The notes under the pieces were generated by a model. That model made no database searches. It worked only from the letters and a program-made list of their open reading frames with translations, and had not been told where the DNA came from. 64,000 bases of DNA, taken from contig JAGWXD010000009.1 of the NCBI GenBank assembly GCA_018970085.1, positions 1 to 64,000 on the forward strand, in the 5' to 3' direction. The position numbers were made by a program, and so were the translations under genes. Shown here in pieces: positions 16,936 to 27,361 of the stretch. This DNA comes from Cyanobacteria bacterium REEB459. Its GTDB lineage: Bacteria; Cyanobacteriota; Cyanobacteriia; Phormidesmidales; Phormidesmidaceae. How positions within the stretch are numbered: position 1 is the stretch's first letter; each line of letters starts with the position of its first letter.

Positions 16936-17832
16936 CTAGGGATACAGCGGCACCCTTAAATTAAAAAACTGTCGCTGTTTCACCAGGTAATAACCCAGTG
17001 AAATCGTCAACAGCAGACCCGGAACTCCGAGCATTAAGGCAGTTTGATTAAAATCAGTGGCCCCATCAACTAGGCCTCGCTGGATTAAGACATGTTCAAT
17101 GATCGACTGAGCGGAGATCAGAAAGTTGTTAAGGGCATGGATGATGATGCTCACCCAAAGGTTTTCAGTCTTGTAGTAGGCTATGGCGACGCACAACCCA
17201 AATAGAAACGTGGTGATCGATGAGAGGGAGGGATGAATAGCAGAAAACGAGATCGAGGAAAGAACTAGGGCTGGCCATAGCTTTAGCTTTCTTTTCAAGG
17301 CATTGAATAACCAACCCCTAAAGACAATCTCTTCAGAAATCGGGGCAATGATCGTAGCCATAATGCCCGCTACTAAAAGGCCAATCAGGGAAGATGGTTG
17401 AGCACTTAAGGCATCCTTAAGGGAACTTGGGGAGAAAAACTGGATGCCGTAGAGAATCACCAAAATTGAGAGGATCCCAATGGCCAGGTTAAATAGGGCC
17501 AGAGCCACAACATCAAAGCGGGTTATTCGTTCAAAAACCTGCCCTAGACTCTGGCTATAGTTAACTTTCTTGGCGACCATTTCTAACCAGAAGAAGATAA
17601 TGATTAGCAGAGCTGGAACCCCTCGCAAAATTTCCAAGCCTACCCCGGGTAGACTGGCTAAGCCAGGAGCGATTTTCACCAATCCTAAGGCCAGCCCCGT
17701 ACCCAGCAATTGGGCGAGAATAAAAATGATGAGAGCCTTAGGGAAGCTGTAACGTTGTAGGTAGTCTTGCATTATTTTTATGGGGGTTTTTATCGGTACT
17801 TCGGGTGTATTTGGCGGTTGGGGGACTAGCAT
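16936..17832 (-). CDS. CPBP family intramembrane metalloprotease (Abi/CAAX type)
   Basis: A 298-residue polytopic membrane protein. The diagnostic block is ISEEIVFRGWLFNALKRK (EExxxR, about residue 165-180), followed by a hydrophobic segment with SAIHPS and later SIIIHALNNFLIS (HxxxN). These residues form the glutamate/histidine active site of CPBP (Rce1-like) proteases. About seven hydrophobic segments are visible. Substrates are unknown. A start at the internal ATG (MQDYLQRY) is possible. The gene sits alone between two stretches of decayed DNA. Confidence 0.85.
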   Translation of the reverse strand: MLVPQPPNTPEVPIKTPIKIMQDYLQRYSFPKALIIFILAQLLGTGLALGLVKIAPGLASLPGVGLEILRGVPALLIIIFFWLEMVAKKVNYSQSLGQVFERITRFDVVALALFNLAIGILSILVILYGIQFFSPSSLKDALSAQPSSLIGLLVAGIMATIIAPISEEIVFRGWLFNALKRKLKLWPALVLSSISFSAIHPSLSSITTFLFGLCVAIAYYKTENLWVSIIIHALNNFLISAQSIIEHVLIQRGLVDGATDFNQTALMLGVPGLLLTISLGYYLVKQRQFFNLRVPLYP

Positions 17833-17888
17833 AAAAAAGAGAGTACATGGCTAGCATAGTCCCCAGCCCAGGGTGACCTGGAAATGGA

Positions 17889-18029
17889 TCAGGGTTGATA
17901 GACCGGCATGATCTCAACCCCCAATTCTTCTCGCAAGGCTTTGATATTGCGGAACCCTTCCACAATATCAAAGATGGAATCTGTATCTCTAAACAACGGT
18001 GGGGGACTGGGCCCGGCCCAGATTGCCCG
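17889..18029 (-). pseudogene. Orphan C-terminal gene fragment of unknown origin
   Basis: One minus-strand phase is open for 46 codons after a TAG (18030-18032) and reads PPPLFRDTDSIFDIVEGF and RNIKALREELGVEIMPVYQP before a TGA at 17889-17891. The composition looks like real protein, but no start codon or longer frame precedes it. The upstream DNA has open stretches in other phases (for example MAEEQTLKDRYLGWRD), consistent with a frameshifted gene. I do not recognise the family. Confidence 0.3.
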
Positions 18030-18278
18030 CTATGGGGCCTGAGGGGTAGTACTTTGAGGGGAAGGTTCGATCGCTGTTGCCGCCGGGGCCGATCTCGCCA
18101 CCCAAGGTAACGATCCTTGAGGGTTTGCTCCTCAGCCATGGCGGCGATCGCCCCGTTCTCGAAGCTAGCGCCGATCGCCTCAGGCCCTGGCGATTTCAGG
18201 GTGAGGAATAGCCCCAACCCTAGAGCCCGGGAGGTTTAGGGTGGGGCTTGACCGGCCACGGGATGAGGGATAGGGACT
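18030..18278. other. Non-coding or decayed stretch
   Basis: Short minus-strand open frames overlap here in different phases without any recognisable domain. The DNA contains two GCGATCG-type motifs and no repeat of its own. It probably is the degraded upstream part of the orphan fragment ending at 17889. Nothing else is visible. Confidence 0.4.
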
Positions 18279-18304
18279 GTTGTATAACCATTTGGTTATA
18301 CAAC
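18279..18304. repeat. Perfect 26-bp palindrome (12-bp arms), operator-like
   Basis: GTTGTATAACCA (18279-18290) and TGGTTATACAAC (18293-18304) are exact reverse complements separated by TT. It is AT-rich in a GC-richer region, ends 10 bases before the 21-bp repeat array, and lies about 310 bases upstream of the rarD-like gene. The shape resembles a dimeric repressor site, but no regulator gene is adjacent. Confidence 0.7.
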
Positions 18305-18314
18305 CCTAACTTTG

Positions 18315-18545
18315 GCGATGTTTGCTTAAGGGTTCGTCGTTCAGGTTCAAAGGTTTGTCGCTGATCATCGATAGTTAGCGATGGATCATCAAAGGATCGT
18401 CGCTCACCATCAAGGGTTTGGCCCTCGTCATCGAGGGTTGGCGACCCATCCTTAAGGGTTTGTCGCTCACCGGCAAAGGTTTGCTGTCATCGCTTAAGGG
18501 CTAATCGCTGACCCTCGATGGTTGGTGATGAGTTATCAAAGCATG
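18315..18545. repeat. Array of eleven degenerate 21-bp tandem repeats
   Basis: Units start at 18315, 18336, 18357, 18378, 18399, 18420, 18441, 18462, 18483, 18504 and 18525. Each is exactly 21 bases with no indels. Approximate consensus is GTCGCTCATCATCAAGGGTTT; units 5 (18399) and 8 (18462) are closest to it. The spacing equals two DNA helical turns and seven codons. In one plus-strand phase the units read heptapeptides like SLTIKGL, ALVIEGW and SLTGKGL, but stops interrupt it; on the minus strand KPLMVSD-like heptads appear, also interrupted. Confidence 0.75.
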
Positions 18546-18615
18546 GTTAGTCCCGAGTAGCCCCATCGTTGATTCCCTATCAATCGGCGGCATGTAGGCT
18601 CTAGCTATGCTGTAG

Positions 18616-19620
18616 GTGAACATTGCTGGGATACTAAGAGGCGCTGTCGTTAAACCTAAGTTCTTGACTGTTCCCTCCAGCCCAACCTCTACCCATAGGG
18701 GCGCCCTCTACGCTGCCCTGGCCTATACCACCTGGGGCCTACTGCCCCTTTACTGGAAACTTTTTGGGACTATTTCTGCCCTGGAAGTGCTCAGCCACCG
18801 GATGATTTGGTCCGCCGTGTTCCTGGTGATGATTTTGATCCTGCAGCGCCGCCTAGGCGAACTACTGGGGCTGTTGCAATCTGCCAGGGTAGTTGCAGTG
18901 CTGTTGCTAACCGCTAGCCTGCTGGGGTTTAACTGGGGACTTTACATCTACGGGGTGAGTACCGGGCAGATTGTAGAAACCAGCCTGGGCTACTACATTA
19001 ACCCCCTGGTAAGCGTGCTGCTGGGATTTTTATTTCTGCAGGAACGGCTGCACCGGGGGCAGCAGCTAGCGGTTGGGTTAGCATTTTTGGGAGTTAGCTA
19101 CCTGATCTACCAGCTTGGAACCATCCCCTGGATTTCCCTGGGCGTCGCGATCTCCTTTGCCTTCTATGGTCTGTTACGAAAGCTGGCACCGGTTACACCC
19201 CTGCTGGGATTAGCCCTGGAAACCCTGCTGGTGGCTCCCGTAACTTTACTATTCGTAGAGTACCTATCCAGCCAGGGCCAGGGCCATTTTGGTCATTCTG
19301 CTGGCCTAACCTTGCTTTTTATGGGAGCAGGGGTGGCCACGTCCATGCCTTTACTATGGTTTAATAACGCCGCCAAACGCCTTCCCCTGGCTACCCTGGG
19401 ATTTTTTCAATACCTCAACCCTTCTCTTTCCCTACTGCTTGGGGTATTTGCCTTTCATGAACCCTTTACCCCCACCCATGGAGTCACCTTTGGGTGCATC
19501 TGGCTAGCGTTGATCCTCTATTCTGTAACGGCCCTTCGGCAGCCAGGCCAGGGGGGACGGGCAATAGTAAATATCATGGAGTGGCCACGGCATCCAGGCA
19601 GGCAAGGGGGTCGGCAATAG
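18616..19620 (+). CDS. rarD: RarD-like EamA/DMT family transporter
   Basis: A membrane protein of about 334 residues with ten predicted hydrophobic segments. N-terminal TTWGLLPLYWKLF and EVLSHRMIWS are typical of the RarD branch, as are NWGLYIYGVSTGQIVETSLGYYINPL and FFQYLNPSLSLLLG. RarD proteins are drug/metabolite-superfamily permeases with unknown substrates. The GTG at 18616 gives a long polar N-terminus; a start shortly before HRGALYAALAYTTWG is equally likely. The last 47 bases overlap the convergent ycf54 gene. Confidence 0.85.
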   Translation: MNIAGILRGAVVKPKFLTVPSSPTSTHRGALYAALAYTTWGLLPLYWKLFGTISALEVLSHRMIWSAVFLVMILILQRRLGELLGLLQSARVVAVLLLTASLLGFNWGLYIYGVSTGQIVETSLGYYINPLVSVLLGFLFLQERLHRGQQLAVGLAFLGVSYLIYQLGTIPWISLGVAISFAFYGLLRKLAPVTPLLGLALETLLVAPVTLLFVEYLSSQGQGHFGHSAGLTLLFMGAGVATSMPLLWFNNAAKRLPLATLGFFQYLNPSLSLLLGVFAFHEPFTPTHGVTFGCIWLALILYSVTALRQPGQGGRAIVNIMEWPRHPGRQGGRQ

Positions 19621-19900
19621 TGGCCGAAGGGGCCGGGAACTCCCCGGTGGCAACGTATTCCAATCGCAGCTTAAGCCAGGTAATAAAGGTTTTGTTGGTG
19701 GAGACTACCGCTACCGCTGGCTGGGGACAGCTAGCTTTTACCGCTGGTGCGTCTAAAAAGGCTGGAGACCTGAGCAGCCAGAAATCAATCGCCTGTTCCT
19801 GCTCCTGGTAATGGCGACGGCGTTCCTTAAGCACCTCTTCAAAGGGCTCTTGCTCTAACAAAAAATGCTCGCTGGCAAGGGCGTAGTAGTAGGTTGTCAT
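19574..19900 (-). CDS. ycf54: Ycf54, accessory subunit of Mg-protoporphyrin monomethyl ester cyclase
   Basis: A 108-residue protein starting MTTYYYALASEHFLLEQEPF and containing LKERRRHYQEQ, IDFWLL, PAFLDAP, VAVVSTNKTFITWLKLRLEYV and TGEFPAPS. This is the Ycf54/DUF2488 pattern. Ycf54 is needed for activity and accumulation of the aerobic cyclase AcsF, which makes the fifth ring of chlorophyll. I chose the ATG at 19900 because the family begins MTTYYY; an in-frame GTG two codons earlier is the alternative. Its 3' end overlaps the rarD-like gene tail to tail. Confidence 0.92.
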   Translation of the reverse strand: MTTYYYALASEHFLLEQEPFEEVLKERRRHYQEQEQAIDFWLLRSPAFLDAPAVKASCPQPAVAVVSTNKTFITWLKLRLEYVATGEFPAPSATIADPLACLDAVATP

Positions 19901-19978
19901 AGCCACTCTTTGAATCTAGCAGGTGTTATTAATATATCGCCTGAGTCAGGGTTGACCGGCAAAAAGTAACCGGACTAT

Positions 19979-20005
19979 CCCTTGCCGACCAGGGATGGGC
20001 AAGGG
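19979..20005. repeat. Hairpin with 8-bp arms
   Basis: CCCTTGCC (19979-19986) and GGCAAGGG (19998-20005) pair across an 11-base loop in the 269-base gap between ycf54 and the small ORF at 20170. No T-run follows. It may be a leader or boundary hairpin; nothing else is recognisable in the gap except an AT-rich stretch at about 20080-20170 that could hold a promoter. Confidence 0.4.
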
Positions 20006-20169
20006 GCACACCCATCATTGGTGACCCTAGGGGTTCGGGCCAAGGCAATATTTTTCCTTGAGCCCAGCCTATTTAGACAGATTTATCTCCTTAAGTAGAA
20101 ATCTCTATTCTCCCCTGCCTTCATAAATGTTACAGTTGTTAACATCTGATTTATAAAAGGCTAATTTAA

Positions 20170-20316
20170 ATGAATGTTATTGAACTCTCTTGGACCCTGG
20201 TGGCAGGAGCTTTGGTGGTAGGAGCCTTAGTTGCCCGTAAACGGGAGTCCTCTATGCAAGAAGATCGCGTTCCAGTCAGGGTTGACAGCTCTTCTAATCG
20301 CCGTCTACGCCCCTGA
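20170..20316 (+). CDS. Small single-pass membrane protein, unknown
   Basis: A 48-residue open frame with ATG at 20170. It starts MNVIELSWTLVAGALVVGALV, a good transmembrane helix, followed by the positive ARKRES and a polar tail ending SSSNRRLRP. The size and form resemble small photosystem or thylakoid subunits but it does not match PsbX, PsbY, PsbM, PetM or PsaM as I remember them. Upstream DNA is AT-rich and lacks a strong ribosome site. Coding is plausible, not proven. Confidence 0.45.
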   Translation: MNVIELSWTLVAGALVVGALVARKRESSMQEDRVPVRVDSSSNRRLRP

Positions 20317-20566
20317 TGGGGAAATGGTCTAGCTAGGTTAGCTGTATGTGGTTGCCATACATAATATCTCCAAGCGATTTTCCCTGAAGGTTCTCAATCC
20401 AGGTTTTACTGGCTGTGATTTGGATTGCTGAAGGGTTCTGGTATTTAGAGTGCTCGGTTCCACCCTGTAGCAGGCAAATTTCAGCTGTAAGGTTTGGAAA
20501 TTTGTCAGATTCTTTCCCTTATTTAGTTTGCTTTCCCCGTGGTCTCCGGGAGGATGGTACTTATTC

Positions 20567-21523
20567 ATGAGAACTTTGCAGAACTCTAACGACCTGGTCC
20601 GTAGCTATTTAAAAGAAATTGGTCGTGTGCCCCTGCTGACCCACGAAGAAGAAATTGTTTTGGGTAAGCAGGTGCAACAGCTCTACCGACTGCAGGTTTT
20701 GCGTCAGACCTTGATAGCTGAGTTGGGTCGCAGTCCCACTCTGGTGGAATGGGCTGATGCCGCTGTGCTGAGAGTGGAAGACTTAGACAGGATGGTTCAG
20801 GCGGGGGAGGCAGCTAAGCGCCGCATGGTGGAAGCCAACTTGCGGCTGGTGGTGTCTGTAGCTAAAAAGTACATCAAGCGCAATGTTGATCTTTTAGATT
20901 TAATTCAAGAGGGCACCATTGGTATGCAACGGGGGGTTGAAAAGTTTGATCCCACTAAGGGGTATCGCTTCTCAACCTACGCCTACTGGTGGATTCGTCA
21001 AGCCATTACCCGGGCGATCGCTGAGAAAAGCCGTACTATTCGCCTGCCTATTCATATCACCGAAAAGTTAAATAAGTTAAAGAAGGCTCAGCGGCATCTA
21101 TCTCAACGCCACGGACGAGCCGCCACCATGGCAGAGCTGGCTGCCGAATGTGATTTAACCGTCAAACAGGTCAGGGATTACCTCGAGAAGGCCCGTCATC
21201 CCCTCTCTCTAGACTTGAAGGTAGGAGACAATCAGGACACTGAGCTGGTGGAACTGTTAGAAGATGACGGTCCTTCCCCCGAGGAGTTCGCGGCTCAGAC
21301 AGGGCTGAAACAAGACCTGGAGCGTTTAATGGGGGATCTAACTCCTCAGCAGCAACAGGTGCTTTGCCTGCGTTTTGGCCTCACCGATGGCCAGCCCATG
21401 ACCCTGGCTAAAATTGGCGATAGGCTTTCTATCAGTCGGGAACGGGTTCGGCAAATTGAGCGGGAAGCCCTAACTAAACTGCGCAAGCGTCAAGTTGATA
21501 TGCGCGAATACCTGGCTAGCTAG
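20567..21523 (+). CDS. RNA polymerase sigma factor, sigma-70 family (group 2 type)
   Basis: A 318-residue sigma factor. Region 1.2 is [22 protein letters not shown], which is the cyanobacterial group 2 form with no long acidic region 1.1. Region 2 has [30 protein letters not shown] and [20 protein letters not shown] (core binding and -10 recognition). Region 3 follows ([12 protein letters not shown]). Region 4 contains [15 protein letters not shown] and [18 protein letters not shown] (-35 recognition). The ATG at 20567 follows a GGGAGG site; a TTG 39 bases upstream is in phase but adds an atypical N-terminus. Group 2 factors act in stress and dark/light responses. Which one (SigB/C/D/E) cannot be settled here. 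Confidence 0.9.
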   Translation: MRTLQNSNDLVRSYLKEIGRVPLLTHEEEIVLGKQVQQLYRLQVLRQTLIAELGRSPTLVEWADAAVLRVEDLDRMVQAGEAAKRRMVEANLRLVVSVAKKYIKRNVDLLDLIQEGTIGMQRGVEKFDPTKGYRFSTYAYWWIRQAITRAIAEKSRTIRLPIHITEKLNKLKKAQRHLSQRHGRAATMAELAAECDLTVKQVRDYLEKARHPLSLDLKVGDNQDTELVELLEDDGPSPEEFAAQTGLKQDLERLMGDLTPQQQQVLCLRFGLTDGQPMTLAKIGDRLSISRERVRQIEREALTKLRKRQVDMREYLAS

Positions 21524-21540
21524 GGCCTGTACTGCCCAGT

Positions 21541-24500
21541 CTAGAGGCTGAGGCTAAGGTGGGAGCCGGTGGCGGTTTTACTGATGTCAATTCGGGCCTG
21601 AAAAGCTTCGCGAAAATGGGGAATGTGGGTGACCGTTAGGATGCAGGCAAAGTCACCGGCGATTGCATTGATGGCAGCAATCAGGCGATCGCAGCCCGCC
21701 TGGTCTTGGGTGCCAAAGCCTTCGTCAATGATCAGCAGTTGTAGGGCTATGCCTGAGCGCTGAGCCAGTAATCGGGCTAGGGCTAAACGCAGGGCAAAGT
21801 TAACCCGAAAGGCTTCCCCTCCTGAGTAGGTTTCGTAGGGGCGGGTACCTCGGTCATCGGCGATTAAAATATCGAGAGTTTCTACAGATTTTTGTCGCCG
21901 TCTTTTGCCGGGCCGTTGGGTAGCAAAGCGGACGTGCATCTGGTGGTTACTTAAACGCCCAAGAATCTGGTTAGTTTCGGTTTCCAGTTGGGGTAGTAAA
22001 TTTTCAATCATTAAGGACTGCAACCCGTCTCGACCAAAGGCCTGGGCTAGCTCGTGGTAAACCTGGTAGCGCTGCTGGAGCTGTTCTAGCTCTTGATGCT
22101 GGTGCTGGTACTGACTGTCTAGCTGATTCAGCTGGGTGCAGGCCTGACCCAAGGCTCCCAGTTGAGCCAACAGGTCTTCCCGTTGCTGTTGCTGCTGCTG
22201 AATCTGGGTTTCCAGGGTGGCTAGGCGCTCTGGCCTAGGGGAGTGAAGATCCAAGATGGCCTGCAGCTGGGTAATCGCCTGAGTTACCTGGTCCAAGTCC
22301 TGGTGTTGTTCGGCAAGGCGAGTCTCTAGCCCGTGCTGCTGTGAGCTCAGCAGGGGGTGTTGCTGCTCAGCCCAGTCAAGCTGCTGTTGTCGCTGTTGCC
22401 AACATTGGGCAGCCTGGCGTCGACGGCGCACCTGGCGATGGTGTTCAAGCTGGTAATTTAAGCCCTCCAGAGCGGTGTCTAGCTGGTCGATGGATTGCTT
22501 TAGGGGAGACTCCTGCAGGGCGGTCTCTGTGATCGCCAGAGTCGCTATTTGATCAAATAACTGTTGCCGTTGATCTAAGAGTCGTTTTTGTCGCCGCTGC
22601 CCCTGGGTCAGTTCGTGATGTTTGATATCAGCCCAGCGCAAACGATTCACCTGCCCTCGCAGCAAGGCATGGTCGCGATCATCATAGGCCAGTTGGGTCA
22701 GGGTTTGCTGAATCTGCCTCAGTTCCATTTGCAGATCAGGGGCGTAGCGGTCGTGATCTAAACACTGTTGCAACTCCCAGATCTCTGCCTCGACTTGCTG
22801 CAGCTGCTGTTGCAGGGTGAGTTGGGAAGCCATTTGAGCGGCAACCTGGCCCTGCTGATGGAGGGTAGGGGCGTAGGCTTCCAACTCTACCTCCACAGCT
22901 CGATATTCTTGGCGAAGCACCTGAATCTCTCGCTCCGATACCGCTAGTTGTTCCCCAATGACCCAGATTTGCTCCTGGAGGTCTTGCTGTTCCAGCCGGT
23001 GGCGATCTTCTACCAGGCTGCGGTGGTGGTCATCTAAAGGGCGATCGCAAACCGGACAAGCAGCCTGGGGATGGCTGAGCAGGTAGAGTTTTTGGTCTAC
23101 CCTGGCGATTTGGGTTTGGCAGTGGCGCTGAGTAGCTTGCAAGGCTTCTACAAAACTACGGCGTTCCTGCCCCTTCTCCCGCACCTGTTCCTGGTAAGCT
23201 CGGCGGCGTTGCAGCTGGCTCAGGGCTTGCCCCAGTTCCTGGGCAGAGGCAACCAATTGGGATTGCTGAGCCTGCTGGTTATGTAATTGCTGCCCAAGGG
23301 CGCTTAGATCGTTGATGCGGGTTTGTAGCCGGGTTTGCTCTTGACTGAGCTGGGCTTGGATCTGGCGTTGCCGTTGCAGCAAGGGACCCGTTTGTAGTTC
23401 CAATGCGTCTAGGTGCTTAAGCCGGGCCTTCGCGATGGTCAGCTGCTGACTGGCAGTCCTGACGGCTTCAGCCTGCTGGAGTACCTGGTTGAGCTCCTGT
23501 AGTTCTGTCTCCAGGTTGGCAAGTTTATCCTGGTAGCGCTGCCGTTGCCCTGCCAGGGTTTGGAGCTGCTCTGCGTAATCACCATGGAGGGCCTGCCGCT
23601 GCTGCTGCCAGTCCTGGTATTGTTCAAATAGTTGATTGAGCTGCTCTTCTTCCAGTTCCAGCGCCCGCAGTTCTTCCATCCCCACCGCGATGGCGCTAGC
23701 TTCTGCCAGTACCTGTTGACAGTGCTGCACTTGAAGCGTTAGGTCTGCCAGCATAGCCGTGGTTTGCTGCTGAGCCTCCTGCAGATGGTGACGACGTTGG
23801 TGCAGCAGTTGTAATTGCTGCTGATGTTGCTGATAGGTGTGGTCTGATTGTTTGAGCTGCTGCAGTTGCTCTTGCCCCAGGGTCTGGAGCTGTTCTAATC
23901 GGGCCAGTTGCTCCTGTAACTCGGCCTGGCGTTGTTGAATACTGGCGGAGTCCTTCAAACTGGCTGCCAGTTCCTTAATGTGGGCCTGCCGTAAGAGAAC
24001 CTCTGCCCTGGCCTGGTGAGCCTGTTCCCGGGCTCGTTCCGCCAGATTATCGTAGCGATCAAGCTGAAGCAGACCAGCTAAAATTTCCTTACGTTCTGCC
24101 GGCGGTTTTAGCATGAAGTCATCGGCTCGTCCCTGGCGCAGGTAGGCCGAGTTAACAAAGGTGTCATAGTCTAGCTTGAGGCAGCGACAAATCAGCCGTT
24201 GAGTCAGCCGGATGCCACCCTGGGTCAAGACCCGGTAACCCGCCTCTGTTTTCACCTGAAATTCTAAGCTCGTTCCCTGTACCCGGTGGCGACTGCGAAT
24301 AATTCGATAAACCTCTTCTCCCCGCTGAAAGACAAAGGCGACTCGAGCCTCTGTAGCCCCTTGATAGATAACGTGATCGTCGCTGGCGACTCGACTCTGG
24401 CCCCAAATGGCCCAACCAATGGCCTCCAACAAAGAAGATTTACCCGCCCCGTTGGGGCCGGCAATGCAGGCGACATGAAGACCGGCGAAATCAAGACTGG

Positions 24501-24549
24501 CCTGCTGATAACTGAGAAAGTTGGTCAGGGTGATGTGCCTAGGGATCAT
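21541..24549 (-). CDS. sbcC: SbcC, ATPase subunit of SbcCD nuclease (Rad50-like)
   Basis: A 1002-residue SMC-like protein. The Walker A GPNGAGKSSLLEAIGWAIWG is near residue 32. Two very long glutamine-rich coiled coils surround a zinc hook CPVCDRP at about residue 497. The C-terminal half of the ATPase has YSGGEAFRVNFALRLALA (signature motif) and LQLLIIDEGFGTQD (Walker B). With SbcD it processes hairpins and DNA ends. No sbcD gene lies next to it. The coiled coils are unusually rich in Q (runs such as QQQQQ), giving CTG/TTG-rich DNA. It is convergent with the sigma factor gene, 17 bases apart. Confidence 0.93.
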   Translation of the reverse strand: MIPRHITLTNFLSYQQASLDFAGLHVACIAGPNGAGKSSLLEAIGWAIWGQSRVASDDHVIYQGATEARVAFVFQRGEEVYRIIRSRHRVQGTSLEFQVKTEAGYRVLTQGGIRLTQRLICRCLKLDYDTFVNSAYLRQGRADDFMLKPPAERKEILAGLLQLDRYDNLAERAREQAHQARAEVLLRQAHIKELAASLKDSASIQQRQAELQEQLARLEQLQTLGQEQLQQLKQSDHTYQQHQQQLQLLHQRRHHLQEAQQQTTAMLADLTLQVQHCQQVLAEASAIAVGMEELRALELEEEQLNQLFEQYQDWQQQRQALHGDYAEQLQTLAGQRQRYQDKLANLETELQELNQVLQQAEAVRTASQQLTIAKARLKHLDALELQTGPLLQRQRQIQAQLSQEQTRLQTRINDLSALGQQLHNQQAQQSQLVASAQELGQALSQLQRRRAYQEQVREKGQERRSFVEALQATQRHCQTQIARVDQKLYLLSHPQAACPVCDRPLDDHHRSLVEDRHRLEQQDLQEQIWVIGEQLAVSEREIQVLRQEYRAVEVELEAYAPTLHQQGQVAAQMASQLTLQQQLQQVEAEIWELQQCLDHDRYAPDLQMELRQIQQTLTQLAYDDRDHALLRGQVNRLRWADIKHHELTQGQRRQKRLLDQRQQLFDQIATLAITETALQESPLKQSIDQLDTALEGLNYQLEHHRQVRRRRQAAQCWQQRQQQLDWAEQQHPLLSSQQHGLETRLAEQHQDLDQVTQAITQLQAILDLHSPRPERLATLETQIQQQQQQREDLLAQLGALGQACTQLNQLDSQYQHQHQELEQLQQRYQVYHELAQAFGRDGLQSLMIENLLPQLETETNQILGRLSNHQMHVRFATQRPGKRRRQKSVETLDILIADDRGTRPYETYSGGEAFRVNFALRLALARLLAQRSGIALQLLIIDEGFGTQDQAGCDRLIAAINAIAGDFACILTVTHIPHFREAFQARIDISKTATGSHLSLSL

Positions 24550-24757
24550 TGATACAAGAGCATCACTTCCCTAAGCTTACAGTACATCAGATCCTAAAGT
24601 ACAGACGATCTGTAAACTATTGATAGCTAGATTGCTCCTAGATATCAACAGCGTAAGCCAATCGATCAGAGGCTTAGACCTGTCGCTATCAACCAAGCTG
24701 GCGCGCTATCATAGGCAACCTACCCCCGCAGGATTACACCGTTGGCATGGCCTATCC

Positions 24758-25708
24758 CTAACCCAGGGCGTTGGCCCCCGACACCACCTCTAGGATTTCC
24801 TGGGTAATGGCGGCCTGACGGGCTTTGTTATAGGTCAGGTTGAGGGTCTTGGCTAATTCCTTAGCGTTGTCACTGGCGTTATTCATGGCGGTCATGCGGG
24901 CGGCTAGCTCGCTGGCGGCGGATTCCTGCAATGCTCGCAGAATTTGATTATTGAGGTAGAGAGGCAGGAGGGCCTCCAAAATTTGCACCGGGTCCTGTTC
25001 AAAAATCATATCCTGGGGAAAGGCCGTGGCCGCCGTTCGACTGACCTTTTCCCGGGTGACTTCAAATTCTCCTCCCCGCGTTGTCAGCCTGAAGATTTCA
25101 TCATCGGTAGCTTCTAATCCCTGAGTGTCAAAGGGTAACAGGGTCTGCACCACAGGGCGAGAACTGACTAGGGAAACAAAGCGAGTATAGATCAGCTCCA
25201 CCCGGTCCACCGTGTTGGAGAGGAACAGGGCCAGCAGTTCATCGGCGATGCGGGCTGCCTCCTCAGCGTTAGGAATTTGCTCCAGACCGGTAAAGCTGGC
25301 CTCAATGGGTTGGTTGCGGCGCTTAAAGTACTGGTTAGCTTTACGGCCGACCAACACGTATTGATAGTTAACGCCTTCGGTGGTAAGTTCTTGGGCGCGG
25401 ATTTCGGCCCGCCGAATAACGTTACTGTTATAGCCGCCGCAGAGGCCCCGATCGCCAGAAATCACCAGGATCGCTACCCGACTCACCTGTCGTTGTTTGA
25501 GCAGGGGCAGATCGACGTCCTCAAATTTAAGTCGACTCTGGAGGCCGTAGAGCACCTGGGCCAGGCGATCGGCAAAGGGGCGAGTGGCAATCACTTGTTC
25601 CTGGGCACGTCGTACCTTGGCGGCCGCCACCAGGCGCATGGCTTCGGTAATTTTACGGGTATTTTTAACAGACTTAATGCGATCGCGAATAGCTTTCAGG
25701 TTAGGCAT
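24758..25708 (-). CDS. atpC: ATP synthase F1 subunit gamma
   Basis: A 316-residue central stalk subunit, last gene of the atp cluster. The N-terminal helix is [31 protein letters not shown] (shown here only as the start, [20 protein letters not shown]) and the C-terminus contains [21 protein letters not shown]. The cyanobacterial-chloroplast insertion is visible around [19 protein letters not shown], without the cysteine pair that makes the chloroplast gamma redox-controlled. It rotates inside the alpha3beta3 ring. The genes for beta and epsilon are not here, as is normal for cyanobacteria. Confidence 0.96.
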   Translation of the reverse strand: MPNLKAIRDRIKSVKNTRKITEAMRLVAAAKVRRAQEQVIATRPFADRLAQVLYGLQSRLKFEDVDLPLLKQRQVSRVAILVISGDRGLCGGYNSNVIRRAEIRAQELTTEGVNYQYVLVGRKANQYFKRRNQPIEASFTGLEQIPNAEEAARIADELLALFLSNTVDRVELIYTRFVSLVSSRPVVQTLLPFDTQGLEATDDEIFRLTTRGGEFEVTREKVSRTAATAFPQDMIFEQDPVQILEALLPLYLNNQILRALQESAASELAARMTAMNNASDNAKELAKTLNLTYNKARQAAITQEILEVVSGANALG

Positions 25709-25779
25709 GGGTATGTCCTCAGCAGAGTCAAGGGGGTCTACCTTCCTGGAGTCGGCCCAGGAAGGTAGAAGGTCGAAAC

Positions 25780-27321
<1,542 letters not shown>

Positions 27322-27361
27322 CTAGAAAACAAGATGGCAAAAGCTCACGGACAAAGCCTAA

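Noticed and set aside
17738-18217. 159-codon minus-strand open frame overlapping the start of the CPBP protease gene
   Set aside because: It switches between unrelated sequence types, overlaps the CPBP gene in another phase, and the protein-like stretches of the region (for example DTDSIFDIVEGF) are in a different phase.
18315-18545. CRISPR array
   Set aside because: The repeats are contiguous 21-bp units without spacers, degenerate, and no cas gene is present.
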